A DNA stretch of 64,000 bases, taken from NCBI GenBank assembly GCA_947683425.1, contig CANTUQ010000007.1, positions 4,588,001 through 4,652,000 on the forward strand, given 5' to 3'. The stretch is from Excoecaria cochinchinensis. Lineage: Eukaryota; Streptophyta; Magnoliopsida; Malpighiales; Euphorbiaceae. Position 1 is the stretch's first letter; each line of letters opens with the position of its first letter. Made by a program: the position numbers and the translations under genes. A model generated the notes under the pieces. It was not told the origin of the DNA. It saw only the letters and a program-made list of their open reading frames with translations, and ran no database searches. Positions 49,494 to 61,389 of this stretch are shown here, one piece after another.

Positions 49494-50375
49494 CAAGGGT
49501 GAGAAAAAAAATGGATTGATGCGGTTTACCGATAAATCGGTCTGAAATCGAACAGATAAACTAATTAACCGATTGTAATAAAATGATTAATGGTTAATGT
49601 GTTGAAATAATCGATATTAATTAACTGATTAATAGTTTTGGCTCATGTGACTGGTTAACCAAACCGATAACCGAATTTTTAGTTAATTTATTAATTGCTC
49701 AATATGTTCATATTTAGTATTTATTATTATTTTTTCATTTATCAATTTTTCAATGATGAAAATCTGAATATATTCAAAAAGTTATATAACATTAATATAT
49801 TAATTAAAATTTTTAATAATTTTTTTTAAAAAAATAAAATTTCTAATATATGTGAAAATAATGTGTGTCAAATTAAAAAAAATAAAAAGAGTTGTTAGCA
49901 TTAAATAAATTTATTTCAATAATTTTGTATTTTTTAAGTATTTTTGCTACAATTTTTTTTATTATTCTAATTATTTTGAAGTTTTTAACTTTTTTTTAAT
50001 TGCAAATTAGTAAGTGTAACCATTTATCCAATTAGCAGTGATTATGAACCGATTAATTTATTTACTTATTGAGTATTAATTCTTAAACATAAAATTGCTT
50101 ATATCAAACAAAATTTTTTATTTTAACAACAATGATGATATAGTATAGTGAAAAAACTTTGATTTTTAAGTATTTGAACATTTTAATTTTACTTATGAAT
50201 GCATTTTATAATTGTAGCGGTTAACGAAAAAATATTGGTTAATCAGTTCGAAAATTCGAAATCGATAGACTGGTTAACCAATAGTAACAGACTGATTAAT
50301 AATTAATATTTTGAAAAAATCGATATTAATGGACTGATTTTTTTTGGAGACTCATGGACCGGTTGCTCACCCCTA
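49494..50375. mobile_element. hAT-type MITE, 882 bp, 8-bp TSD
   Basis: The left end is CAAGGGTGAG; the right end reads GCTCACCCCTA, i.e. inverted TAGGGGTGAGC. The perfect 8-bp duplication CCCTCTCT is the hAT hallmark. Subterminal zones are full of GGTTAACC / CCGATTAA-type short repeats and the core is AT-rich. It is non-coding. The decayed element at 3011-3999 is a relative in inverse orientation. Confidence 0.9.
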
Positions 50376-50383
50376 CCCTCTCT

Positions 50384-51081
50384 GTATATAAGAAAAGTTT
50401 TTAATATGCACATTGAAGATGATTTTCCAGCATTATACTTGCTTAAATTTTTGAAAAGACTCGAATTTGATTATATTCTCTCTGTCAATTCTTTTATAAT
50501 TTTTTTATATGCTCATCCTTTCTATTTAAAGTTCTTTTAATATAATAGCAAAATAATTAGACAATTTTAATTATGGAAAAATACTTAGGATTTAATAAAT
50601 TATAAATTGTTTTTCTAAGAAATAATACATAATTTTTTCTAAATTATCATTGTTTCACATGTTAAATCTTTAGTTAATCAAGTATCAAATTATCCATAAC
50701 TTATTAAAAATATAAATAATACATCTATATTATTAAAAATTATATAAAATAAATATGAATTTATTAAAAATATCATATTATCCCATGTCACTGTTCACAC
50801 TGCGTAATATGTTCATGACATTTTTAATAAATTTAATAAGTAACGGGATATTCTATTACTTTATAAAAGGTAATAGGTTAGCTGGAAATTTTAATATTAT
50901 ATATTTTTTTTCAATTATCTAATAGCCCGTGCTGCTTTTTTTTTTTTAATTTCAAAATCATCCCCTATCGGATAACAAGTATTGACTCTGTTCCATCATT
51001 CTTTTGAGAAGACAAAAAGAAAAAAAGGTACATCTTTACAATGCAATAAATTAAGGTGAGTATCAGTGCAAGTTTGGTTCT
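50384..51081. other. Spacer between two MITEs
   Basis: AT-rich, non-coding; T-rich runs near 50905 and 50937-50949. Nothing else recognised. Confidence 0.6.
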
Positions 51082-51089
51082 CTTTATAG
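51082..51089. repeat. Target-site duplication CTTTATAG, left
   Basis: Identical 8-mer at 51737-51744. Confidence 0.92.
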
Positions 51090-51736
51090 CAGGACTGTGC
51101 AAAATCGAACCGAAATCGAAAATCGAACCGAACCGAATAAAATTTGGTTCATTTAGTTCGATTTTTTCGGTTCTAAACTGAAGTTAAATTTCGGATATTT
51201 TGGTTTGATTCTTATGATAGTAAAACTGAAAGAACCGAACCGACCGAAGTTTGTTAAGCTCTCCGTTTTACTTTTTTTTATATATATATATATAATCTAA
51301 ACCTAAATATACACTATAGTTATATTTATTTACATGTATATTTTTTTTAATTGAAGTATATTGAATGTATTATTAATAAGAACTTATATTGTATATATTT
51401 TTAATGTATATTTTTTTAATGTAATTTTACTTAGTATTTATTAGAAAAATAATATGAAAAATTTATGTATGTTTTTTCATTTTAATTATTTTAAATGGTT
51501 TTATTTTGTTGAATATAAGTTAATTTAATTTATACATTAATATAAGTTAAAAAAATTTTAAAAAAACCTATATTTGTGAATAATCGATTGGACCGAACCA
51601 AATCGACCGAAATTATTTCGGTTTCGGTCCTAAAAACTTCGGTCCGCGGTTCAGTTCTAAAAAATTTTCAAGTTCGATTTTCGGTTTGTTCGGTTCGGTC
51701 CAAAATCGAACCGAACCGACCATTTGCAAACCCCTA
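51090..51736. mobile_element. hAT-type MITE, 647 bp, 8-bp TSD
   Basis: The left end is CAGGACTGTGCAAA; the right end reads TTTGCAAACCCCTA (inverted TAGGGGTTTGCAAA). A perfect CTTTATAG duplication lies on both sides. Subterminal arms carry repeated CGAACCGAA / TTCGGTTCGG motifs. AT-rich core, no transposase. Confidence 0.92.
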
Positions 51737-51744
51737 CTTTATAG

Positions 51745-51960
51745 AATACAAAATAATCATGATATTATCGGCAATATTACATTTTTTTTTTCAAATTCAT
51801 TCGGTTTTGAAAATTTATCGGATTCACACATTATCAGACAATAATAAAATTGATATTTTTCCTCTTGCTTGTGTAGCAAGTTTTTCTCCTTTTTTCATTG
51901 GCAATTTTTTGCTGATTGTTTAGTTTTACAGATCTGTTTCATCTCTTTTCTCTGTCTATG
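51745..51960 (+). other. Probable 5' UTR of the LINE and spacer
   Basis: AT-rich sequence leading to the ORF1 ATG at 51961. The 5' end of the LINE and its target duplication could not be fixed. Confidence 0.4.
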
Positions 51961-53037
51961 GGTTCTACATTGGAGGCCATAGAATTATCTAAAAGATGTG
52001 AACAGGTTTCTCTTGAAGATGATTCGGAGGAGAGTTGCGTTTTTGAAGATGAGGATTTTGTGGATGAAAGGTCGAATCTAGTATTGTGTCTTATTGGTAG
52101 ACTCATTTCCAATAGGTCTATTAATGTGGCAGCCTTTAAAGCGACTATGGCGGAAGCTTGGCAACCAGGCAAAGGGATCGAGATCCAAGAATTGGCACCT
52201 AGGCTATATAGTTTTCAATTCTTTCATGAGCTGGAATGTAGTGCTCAATGAAGGCCCCTGGTCCTTTGAACAGAAGTTATTAGTATTGCGCAAAATGGAA
52301 ATTGGCCTACAACCAGAAAATACAGAGCTTTTTGCTGTGGATTTCTGGGTTCAATGCTATAATCTTTCAATTGGTTTCTGGATGGAGCGCATTGGAAAGA
52401 ATATAGGAAATCAATTAGGTTCCTTTATTAAAATTGATCCTCAGAGTATAGATGGTACACGAAAGTCTTTTATGTGTGTAAGAGTAACATTGGATGTTCG
52501 AAAACCACTAAGGATCTCTATGAAAGTGAAGAAGCAAGGTGGTAATTGGGTAGTTATCTCTTTTAAATATGAGAGATTACCAAGTTTCTGTTTTCTATGT
52601 AATATTATAGGTCACCAGGAGACGTTTTGCGACAAACGTTTTGAGGTGGACTTGAAGGATTACCAGTATGAATACGGCTCATTTCTTAGAGCTCTGGCAA
52701 GGAAGGTTATCTCATATTCCGATGAACGGTGGTTCAGGGCTAATATGATTCAGGATAATTCCGGTATGGGTAGTTCCGTTAAAGGGGGAAACAATGCTGA
52801 TCCTATGGGACCTTTCCAAAAGCAATAGAGATCTAAGTTGGCAGATCATAACAGAATCCATGTTTCAAAGGAATCTAATCTTTCCAAGAATAACTCATTG
52901 ATTCTCGCCAATCAGCAGAATAGTAGGGAATTGATTTTGGGGGCAGATAATAACAACGTTCATGAGAGATCTATTGTGTTGTCCACTAATGATAGGGCAC
53001 ATGGCAAGGCATGTATTAGCGAGGAGGCTATTTAATA
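51961..53037 (+). pseudogene. LINE ORF1 (DUF4283 + CCHC knuckle), frameshifted
   Basis: Starts MGSTLEAIEL. A DUF4283 RNA-binding-like domain covers AWQPGKGIEIQEL and RLYSFQFFHE. The frame then shifts near 52230-52250 and continues in the +1 frame as GPWSFEQKLLVLRKME, IDVRKPL-like sequence and a CCHC knuckle CFLCNIIGHQETFC (about 52585-52630). A TAG at 52826-52828 and a TAA near 53033 interrupt the tail. This is the gag-like nucleic-acid chaperone of plant L1 LINEs; this copy cannot make it intact. Confidence 0.85.
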
Positions 53038-53181
53038 TGGGTATATCTTGGAAGCAGACAATAAACGTCGTCGTTCCACTATAGAATTAACTGACACAAA
53101 GCTAACTTCCCCTTCTTGTGGATCCTAGGATATGGATTTTGGTGATGTATCAATGATTGAGGCAGGACCTGTGAAGCAGGC

Positions 53182-56100
53182 TTGCCAGGAGCCTTGAATG
53201 CCTTAGCTTGGAACTGTTGTGGTTTAGGCCGACCACAGACAGATAAAGAATTATTGGATACGGTCTCCTCTCTCCATCCTTCTATCATCTTTCTTATGGA
53301 AGTTAGAATCAATCAAGTTCAGATTGACAAGTTGTGTAGGCGTCTAAATTTTCATGGCAAATTCTCAGTTCATAATTCTGGGTCTGGAGGAGGGTTGGCT
53401 ATTCTCTGGAAAAATGACTTATCGGTTTCTCTTCGTTCTTATTCTAGTTATCATATTGATGTTCTACTCTCTTCTGCTAATTTTGAAAAGATTCAGTTTA
53501 CAGGCTTTTATGGTAATCCCATCAGACATCAAAGATATCTCGCTTGGTAGCTTCTTCTTAATCTAGCGTCTGGAAACTCTTGGTCGTGGGTGGTCATTGG
53601 TGATTTTAATGACCTTCTTGTGAGCTCTGAAAAGGTGGGTGGTAATCCATATCCTCCAACTCTTAGTAATGCATTTTGGGATACTATCTAAAAGTGTGGC
53701 CTTATAGATATGGGTTTTGTTGGTTACCAGTATACTTGGGAAAGGTCTAGAGGTACTCAAGGCTGGATTCGGGAAAGATTGGATAGAAGGCTTGCGTCTA
53801 GTTCTTGGTTCTCTTTATTTCCTAACAGTAAAATCTCTCATGTTGGTATGATCATTTCTGATCATATGGCTTTACAGCTGACTACTTCTTATGGGCAACC
53901 AAGTTATAATGCCAGATTTCACTTCGAAAATATTTGGCTGCAGGAGAGAGATTTTAAAGATATGTTCTCTACTTGCTGGTCTGAGTCTGGCTTCTTACCT
54001 ATTCCTTGTCGTTTGGCATACTGTTCTGAATCCTTGGGCAAGTGGGATCGCTCTATTCATAAGAAATTTGCTGCTGAAATTGTTGTGTGTAAAAGAGAAT
54101 TGAACCGGTTTCGTGGTAATTCAAATGCTATGTCTATAGCCAGGTTTAAGCAGGCTAAGGAGAAACTTGCACGTCTGTTATATAAAAAGCATGTGTATTG
54201 GTAGCAAAGGGCTAAGGTGCAATGGCTTAAAGAAGGTGATATGAATACGAAATTTTTCCATGCATATACGTCTAATAGGAGAAAGAAGAACATGATAACC
54301 TCTTTGAATAATATGGAGGGGAATCAGCTTGATTGGAATTCAGATTTAAAAGAACATATCTTGCATTACTTTGATGGAGTGTTTTAGTTATCTCATGGGA
54401 GTAACCAGGAGATGTTAAACTTCATTAAGCCATGTGTCACAGCCACTCATAATGAAGAATTGTTGAGGCCGTTTGATGCAGGAGACATTAAAAATGCATT
54501 ATTTTCTATGCACCCAGACAAAGTTCCGGGCCCAGATGAATTCAACCCAGGCTTCTTCCAATCACAGTGGGAGTTAATTGGTCCAGATATATCTACTTTC
54601 ATTCTCGGCATTGTTCATGATTGTATAATGCCTACTACCTTGAATGAAACTTTTATTGTTCTGATCCCAAAAATCAAACAATCGAAGTTAATTTCAGATT
54701 ACAGGCCAATTTCACTTTGCAATGTGGTTTATAAGATCTTGTCCAAAATGTTAGCAAAACAAATGAAGTTTTTATTGGATGAGATTATCTTAGAGACACA
54801 AAGTGCCTTCATCCCTGGTAGGTTGATAACTGATAACGTTCTCCTTGCTTTCGAGGTGGGTCATCACTTAAATCATCAAACAAAGGGAGCTAGTGGTAAT
54901 GTGGCACTAAAGCTAGATATGGCCAAGGCCTACGATAGGATGGAATGGGCTTATCTGGAAGGCATGATGTGGATGATGGGCTTCAATGAGCAATGGATCA
55001 AGATGGTGATGATGTGTTTGAATACTGTGACTTATAATGTGTGCACCAGTGGTGTTTCCATTGGCCCAATCGTCCCAAGTAGAGGATTAAGGCAAGGGGA
55101 TCCCCTTTCCCCTTACCTCTTTATTCTCTGTGCTCAAGGCTTATCTATGGCTCTTAATGATTTGGAGAAAAGAAAGGTGATCCATGGATGCAAAGTTGCT
55201 CGTTCTACTCCAGCAATCAGTCACCTCTTTTTCGCGGATGATGCCTATTTATTTTTCAAAGCGGATCTTTGTGAAGCCGCAGCTGTTAGAAGGTGTCTTC
55301 AGATGTATGAGGAATCGTCGGGTCAAACTGTGAATTTTCACAAGTCGTCAATGGGTTTTAGCAAAAACGTGGATCCTTATATGCGCAGGTTACTCTGTAA
55401 TTTAATAGGTATTTCAGCTTCAAACCATATTAGCTCTTATCTTGGTGTGCCCATGTTTATAGGGCAGAATAAATCTGAGGTTTTTGCTCTTATTAAGGAT
55501 AGAATTTGGAGGAGAATCAACAGCTGGAGAAACAAGTTCTTATCGTGGGGAGGAAAGGAGATTTTAATTAAATCCGTTCTTCAAGCAATACCTTCTTACA
55601 TAATGAGTCTTTTTCTAATTCCTCAGGGCATCTGTGATTCCATCCATCGCATGCTAAACAGATTTTGGTGGCATTCAAATTCTTTTCAGACTAATGGTAT
55701 CAACTGGTTTAGGTGGGAATTGCTCTATACTCCGAAGAAGGTCGGTGGGATGGCGTTTCGTAATTTTCATGAGTTTAATAAAGCTTTGTTGGGGAAGCAG
55801 ATTTGGAGGTTGTTGACTAGATCGGAGACTCTTGTGGCTAAGGTTTTTAAAGCCAAATATTTCCTTAAAAGTAGTCTTTCCCAAGCTGAGTTGGGTCGCC
55901 GGCCGACCTATGCTTGGAGGAGTTTGTTGGCAGCAAGGGATTTGGTTTGTCAAAATTCCAGGTGGCGTGTTAGTAATGGGGAAAGCATTGATTTATACAA
56001 GGATGCCTGGCTTATAGACTCAGCCAACCCTTTTATTTCGTCTACTCCTTCAGCAGCTCTTATTAATTCCAAAGTGTCTGTTCTTATACAGAGTGAGATG

Positions 56101-57234
56101 AATTCTTGGGATATAGTGCTTATTCAAGCTAACTTTAACGATCGAGATGTTGAAAGTATTGTTCGAATCCCTTTAGCACCTACTGTTCAGAAAGATTCTA
56201 TCTATTGGCCTTTTGAGAACAATGGTCAGTATTCAGTTCGCAGTGCTTATAGGCTTTATCATGGGGTGGCTCAACCACTGGTAAGCTTTAATTTCTCTTG
56301 GTTTTCTTTATGGAAGTTGGCTATTCCATTGAAAATCAGAATCTTCTCAATGAGATGTTTGCTAAATGTTATTCCAACTCGTAGCAACCTTCATCGCAGG
56401 CATGCAATTAATATTAGCATGTGCCCTTTCTGTTCTTCGTTGGTTGAGGAGTCAGTTCATCATGCCCTTTTTATTTGTCCTTCTGTTGAGTCAATCTGGA
56501 ATGATAGCTCGTTGGGAATTTGTTTTGATTGCAATGATTCTGTGGCTGATATAATTGGTAAATGGTTCTCTAGATTGTCGAGAGATGAGCTTATTCAAGC
56601 TATCTTCTTATTATGGGCTATCTGGTTTAGGAGGAACAAGTTCGTGTGGGAGCAAAATCGGATGAGTAATGGGGCGGTGATTCGGCTGGCTACTTGCAGT
56701 TCTAATCAGTGGATAGTAGTGCATCAAAAGGATTTTGAGTACCCTTCATCTCAGCCAACTCTGTTAGAAGTCTGGTCTCCTCCTCCTGCTGGCGTGGTCA
56801 AGTGCAATTGTGATGCAGCTTTACTGGTTGCTGAAAATAGGGTGGGTTTGGGTTGGATTTGGCGTGATTCCTCGAGGAAGTTTGTAGTGGCCGGTCATGG
56901 ATCTATTCTCTCCCCTCTCGATCCCCTTTTGGCAGAAGCAATGTCAATGAAAGAAGCTCTTGCGTGGATGAAAAATGAAGGTTTCACTCATATTCATATG
57001 GAGACGGATTGTCTGGTTTTACTTCAGGCCCTTTCTAAACCTCCGCCCAATCTCTTTCCTTTTGGTTTGTTAGTTAGAGAGTGTGTTGAGGCAAGTTTTA
57101 ATTTTACTAGTTGTCTGTTCACTTTTGTTAGAAGATCAGGGAATGATCTTACTCACATTTTTGCTAGAATATCTGTTGTTTCTTCTGAAGTTAGGTTTAC
57201 TATTTCTTCTCCTTGTATTCAACAGTTGTTTTAA
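53182..57234 (+). pseudogene. LINE ORF2 (EN-RT-RNase H) with four in-frame stops
   Basis: One frame over about 1350 codons, broken by TAG 53548, TAA 53689, TAG 54202 and TAG 54385, with no frameshift. The APE-like endonuclease (LAWNCCGLGRP, VVIGDFND, ISDHMAL) covers 53182-53880. The reverse transcriptase has SDYRPISLCNVVYK, QSAFIPGR, RGLRQGDPLSPYLF and FADD (55231-55242). The zf-RVT region has CPFCSSLVEESVHHALFIC at about 56420-56477. The RNase H domain (KCNCDAALL ... METDC) covers 56790-57190. The last 940 codons, from 54412, are uninterrupted. The exact ORF2 start is uncertain: the frame is open from about 53170 but has no ATG before the endonuclease. Confidence 0.93.
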
Positions 57235-57267
57235 TAAAAAATTCATTTTTTCAAAAAAAAAAAATAA

Positions 57268-60200
57268 ACAAATTTCAAACGGATGCGAATTGTGTAAAAA
57301 CTAGATCCCAATATTTATGTATTTATTTAAGTTCAAATTGGATGTTCGTGGACATTCTACCTATTATTACCATTCGTAAACTGGGCATAATGACGAGACC
57401 GGATAGATATCAAGCCCGTGAAGATACGTTAACTGATATAGATGGGTCAATTAACTCTCCCGCCGTTTCATCGTAAGCACATGCGTATTGCGGCAACAAC
57501 GCATCACATGATTCTTGACTCTTGAGTTAAAAAATGGTCAACATTTATTAGCACAACTAAGGCTCATCAACCGCACCCTAAATCCCCAGCTTTGTGCTTG
57601 TCATGGTTTCTTATTTGAATTAATTATTTTGATTTCCTTTTTGTAGCTTTAAAATCTATGAAAATAAGTTTCAAGAAATGTCAATACCCAAGTTTGATTT
57701 GTGTTATACGTTGGTTAATTTATCACCAAAATAAATTTGAATTTTTTTGTGCTCTAAAATATATCATTTAATTTTTTTTATAAGAAAAAAAGAAAATTTT
57801 TAAAGAGTTTAGAACAGACAACTGAAACAATGTATGTGGTAAAAATCAATTTCAAAATACAAGATCTGATTTGGAACTAGTAGCTTTCACAAACAAATAT
57901 ATTGTTTTCTTCGCAGAAACTTACAATTCTATGGGCAGTTGCACAAAACTTTGCAACTCTATCAATAATTAGCTAGCTTAGATTTAATTCAACAATAAAC
58001 TTACAAAACTACATTTAAACCAAATAAAATAGCAGAAACTTTCGCACTATTCAAATTCTAACAACCATCACTTTTATGACCAATGTGCACAACAACTCGA
58101 TTTGCGCAATTTCTAATCCTCTTTTCAATATCAAAGAAGCAATTGTCATTAAAAAAGCCATAGAGACCGAGTTTGAAGCACCCTACTTGTAAATTCAAAG
58201 TACAATTAGGGGATTATTCTTATGAATCGAGAACATTTGAGCAAGGGAGGTGTAGCAATAAATCTTTTACATAATAATTCACTAGTAATTACGTTTACAA
58301 ACAAAAACATATCAGCGGGAATTTAAGCCAGCAAAATCCTATTAAGTCTTTTAAAGTAAAAATAGAGATTATGCAGTTGGGCTAGGTGGATCCTTTAACA
58401 AACCCGGCTCGTTTAAGGCCGGTGGTTAGAAATAGAAAAGCCCATGTCTGATTTTTTTTTCTTTTTCCAAACAATGAATTAATCGAATTTCTGAAAAAGA
58501 CTGTTAAAATTACATGAAATGAAGTTAAATTGAGCCATAATAATAACGGAAAAAATAAGGATTTAGTGCTTTAATAGCTAATTTATGTGCAGTTTTATTA
58601 GATTTATTTTTTATTTAAAATTTTAAATTCAAAATTGGTATTTTTCTTGTCCAATAAATATATGCTTGTTTTAAATTTCATATCAGAGTTCAAATTTTAC
58701 ATTTTTCCGCTTCTAATGATGTATTTATATATATATAAAAATCAATATAGTTAGAATTATGCATTTTCTTTATGTATTCATACATTAATTAGGAGTATTT
58801 TTTTATGATAATTATGATTTATATGGTTGATAACTTGTCAAAAAAATAGGAATAAATTGGACATTTAACAAGTTTATTATAATATAATTAAAGTAATTGA
58901 CTATATTTGTGGAACAAATTAAAGAAAAAGCAAAATATAATTTTAGGACGGAAAAGTTATACTTTTTATCTGCAACTAATATTTATCAAAAACTGCAATT
59001 ATTTTTTTTTTAGAAAAAAAAAATAAAACTGAAATTCTTAAAGATGATACCATGATAAAATGAATTACGGTATATAAAGAAATTTTTCCTAATGTAATGT
59101 GAAATAAGAAACATTATTAAATGTACTTCTCTTCAAGTTAGTATTTATTATGAATAGATGTTATATTTCAATTAATTTTAAACTAATTTAAATATACTTT
59201 TGCAGAAAAAATCTAAGACTTAGCTTTTATTTGTTATGGTTACCTTCATTTAATATGGTCATGTGCATCGCACGAGATTTAATATTAATTTACAATAAAT
59301 AAATATAAAATCTGATTTACAATTACCTTTACATTGCTTATATTGCAGGCATAAGAAAATTGAGGTCTAAGACAAAAATACTGCAGACCAATAGAGTCGG
59401 AGAGTTGTAAAAGTTGAAAGCAAAATAAGAACTGCTAATAGGAGTGAGGAAAATTCAAATAAACCCCAAAAAATTTTGAAAAGAGTCGAATCGAAAATAT
59501 AATGATCATTTAGATATGATTAAGCTAAAAGGATATCAAAATTATTTGAGACTTTTAATTTATTTTTTCTTTGAGAAATATAATTTTCAATGAATTTGAT
59601 TGTTTATATAATTATTTTACTATCATGTTAATTTTTTTTTTTTTAATCATGTTGGATTTTGTCCTTTGTTCTTATCTAGCGGATCATAACAGAGTTGCTT
59701 CGACATAGATCAATACGTCGTCTTAGCTTGAGATTTTACTGGAATTGCTACCATATCTAATTCAATACGGAACTTAGGCGCTTTGGTTTGTCAAATAAGT
59801 GTTTGATGGAATGCCTCTTAGAGGAGTAACTTTTCTTGCTGATACATTTATGAATCTTCATGTCATCTATTTAAATTGTGGACATGACTATGTTGTCTGC
59901 CGTGGTTTACATTGACTGGGTTAATTATGTAATTATCATGCTAGACCTTGAGCATAAATTAAGGGCAAAAGGAGTCAATCCTGAGTAGTGGGACCCAGAA
60001 ATTGCCCAGATTCTATTTTTTTTTTAACCTTCTAGTGAAACCAAGCTTTCATACTTCTGGACCATCTGATCTTTAGCCAACAAAGCCAAAAACAATCAAT
60101 GTTTTAATTGATAAATACTATAAAAACTTTCACTAACCCAACAGTAATAGAACTCCAAACTGTATGATCGATTCTTATAATCTTTTCAATTTTGATTGAT

Positions 60201-60890
60201 GAGGATGACCCCCGACAAGAATCTTCCTGTTCTTCGCTGGTTTCTTCCCAGAAATCCCAAGAACTAAATGGACATAAAAGGAATAACAGCCAGAAGATAA
60301 CTCTTTCCTTTTTTTTTTTTAATGTATAACTGTAATACGAAGTTGGAGATGTATAATATTAATCTTTTCGAACACGGTAACATGCTGATGCTGATGCCGT
60401 TGTTGTTGTTGGGTTTTTAATGTCCGAATCTTGTGGGCAGGCAAAAAGTCATATGCATGTCTAGTTGTTTGGTTTTGAAAAGCTATCCAATCAAGTGCGA
60501 AACCAAAAACATTAAAATTCAAACTTTTTTTTTTTGAATTATTAATAATAGTTTTTTATTTTTAGAATAGATGGATGATAGGATTTGGAATTTGTTTTGG
60601 GTAATTTCTGGTTTGTCAAAAAAGAAAAGGCGATATGAAATACGATTTTAAAAATGTGATCTTGGTTTTTGTTTTGACCGAATTGGGTATGGAAACTGTA
60701 GTAAAAAAACTGACACTGTCTCTGAACAAAAAAGAGTCTTTGATTGATTATCAATTAAAACATTTACTAGTACTATTTTCAATTTATTTATTGCGCGACT
60801 CTAATTTGTGGATGATTTTTTATTTATTTACTTTATTTTTCTCTTCTTTTGTTTTTGGTTCGGTGCGTGAGTGAGGGAGATTTTTATTAG
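57268..60890. other. Long AT-rich spacer without recognisable gene
   Basis: About 3.6 kb of mostly AT-rich DNA with homopolymer runs (for example 58449-58456, 59632-59644, 60309-60320). Short open frames here have no family resemblance. The less AT-rich stretch 59680-60000 may be an old repeat but could not be identified. No RNA gene seen. Confidence 0.55.
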
Positions 60891-61389
60891 AGAAAGAAAT
60901 AGATGTCCTTTCGGGTTTCCTTGAGATTTCCTTATTGCTAGTCCTATTTAGGGTTCCTTTACTTTACTCTTATTATTCCTATCTTCCGAGTTTGTTGGTT
61001 TTCGATTCTGTTTTTTGGGTATGCTTCAGTTCTGAGTTTTCTCCTCTATTTCTGCAATTTTTGCTTTCTTCAACCCATTTGGGCTGTTAGATTTCTTGTT
61101 TTTCTCATCTGTGTTGGTGGGTTCGCTTCAATTTCAGACTGTTTTTTAATTAGGTCTGTTATTAAGGGTTTCATTTTCTTTGGGGGGAATTTTTGTGGCT
61201 CTTTGGTTAATTTTGCTCATGAGGGATCCATTGATTTTATGCAGTTTTAGGGGTTTTTATTTTTGTGTTTGATTTGATTGTGTAGCGGTGCTTAGGTTTT
61301 CGAAGGCATTGATTCAATTAGCTCTCCTATCTGGCAAAGTTTTATCTTCTTAATTTTGAAAATATATTGAGGGGTCTTGGCATGTATGC
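60891..61389 (+). other. Probable 5' UTR/promoter of the last gene
   Basis: T-rich, intron-like or leader-like DNA before the ATG at 61390, with a purine-rich GAGGGAG/AGAGAAAG start near 60872-60897. An intron in the leader is likely by its composition but its borders were not fixed. Confidence 0.4.

Larger units (their letters stand above)
51961..57267 (+). mobile_element. L1-type non-LTR retrotransposon (LINE), degenerate but nearly full length
   Basis: ORF1 then ORF2 (endonuclease, reverse transcriptase, zf-RVT, RNase H) in plant L1 order, ending in an A-rich tail (about 57255-57267). It is inserted beside the MITE at 51090-51736. At least one frameshift and several stops make it inactive. 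No flanking target duplication was recognised after the A tail. Confidence 0.92.

Noticed and set aside
60319..60522. Minus-strand 67-codon frame in the spacer
   Set aside because: Gln/His stretch comes from a short GTT repeat; no family match or splice context.
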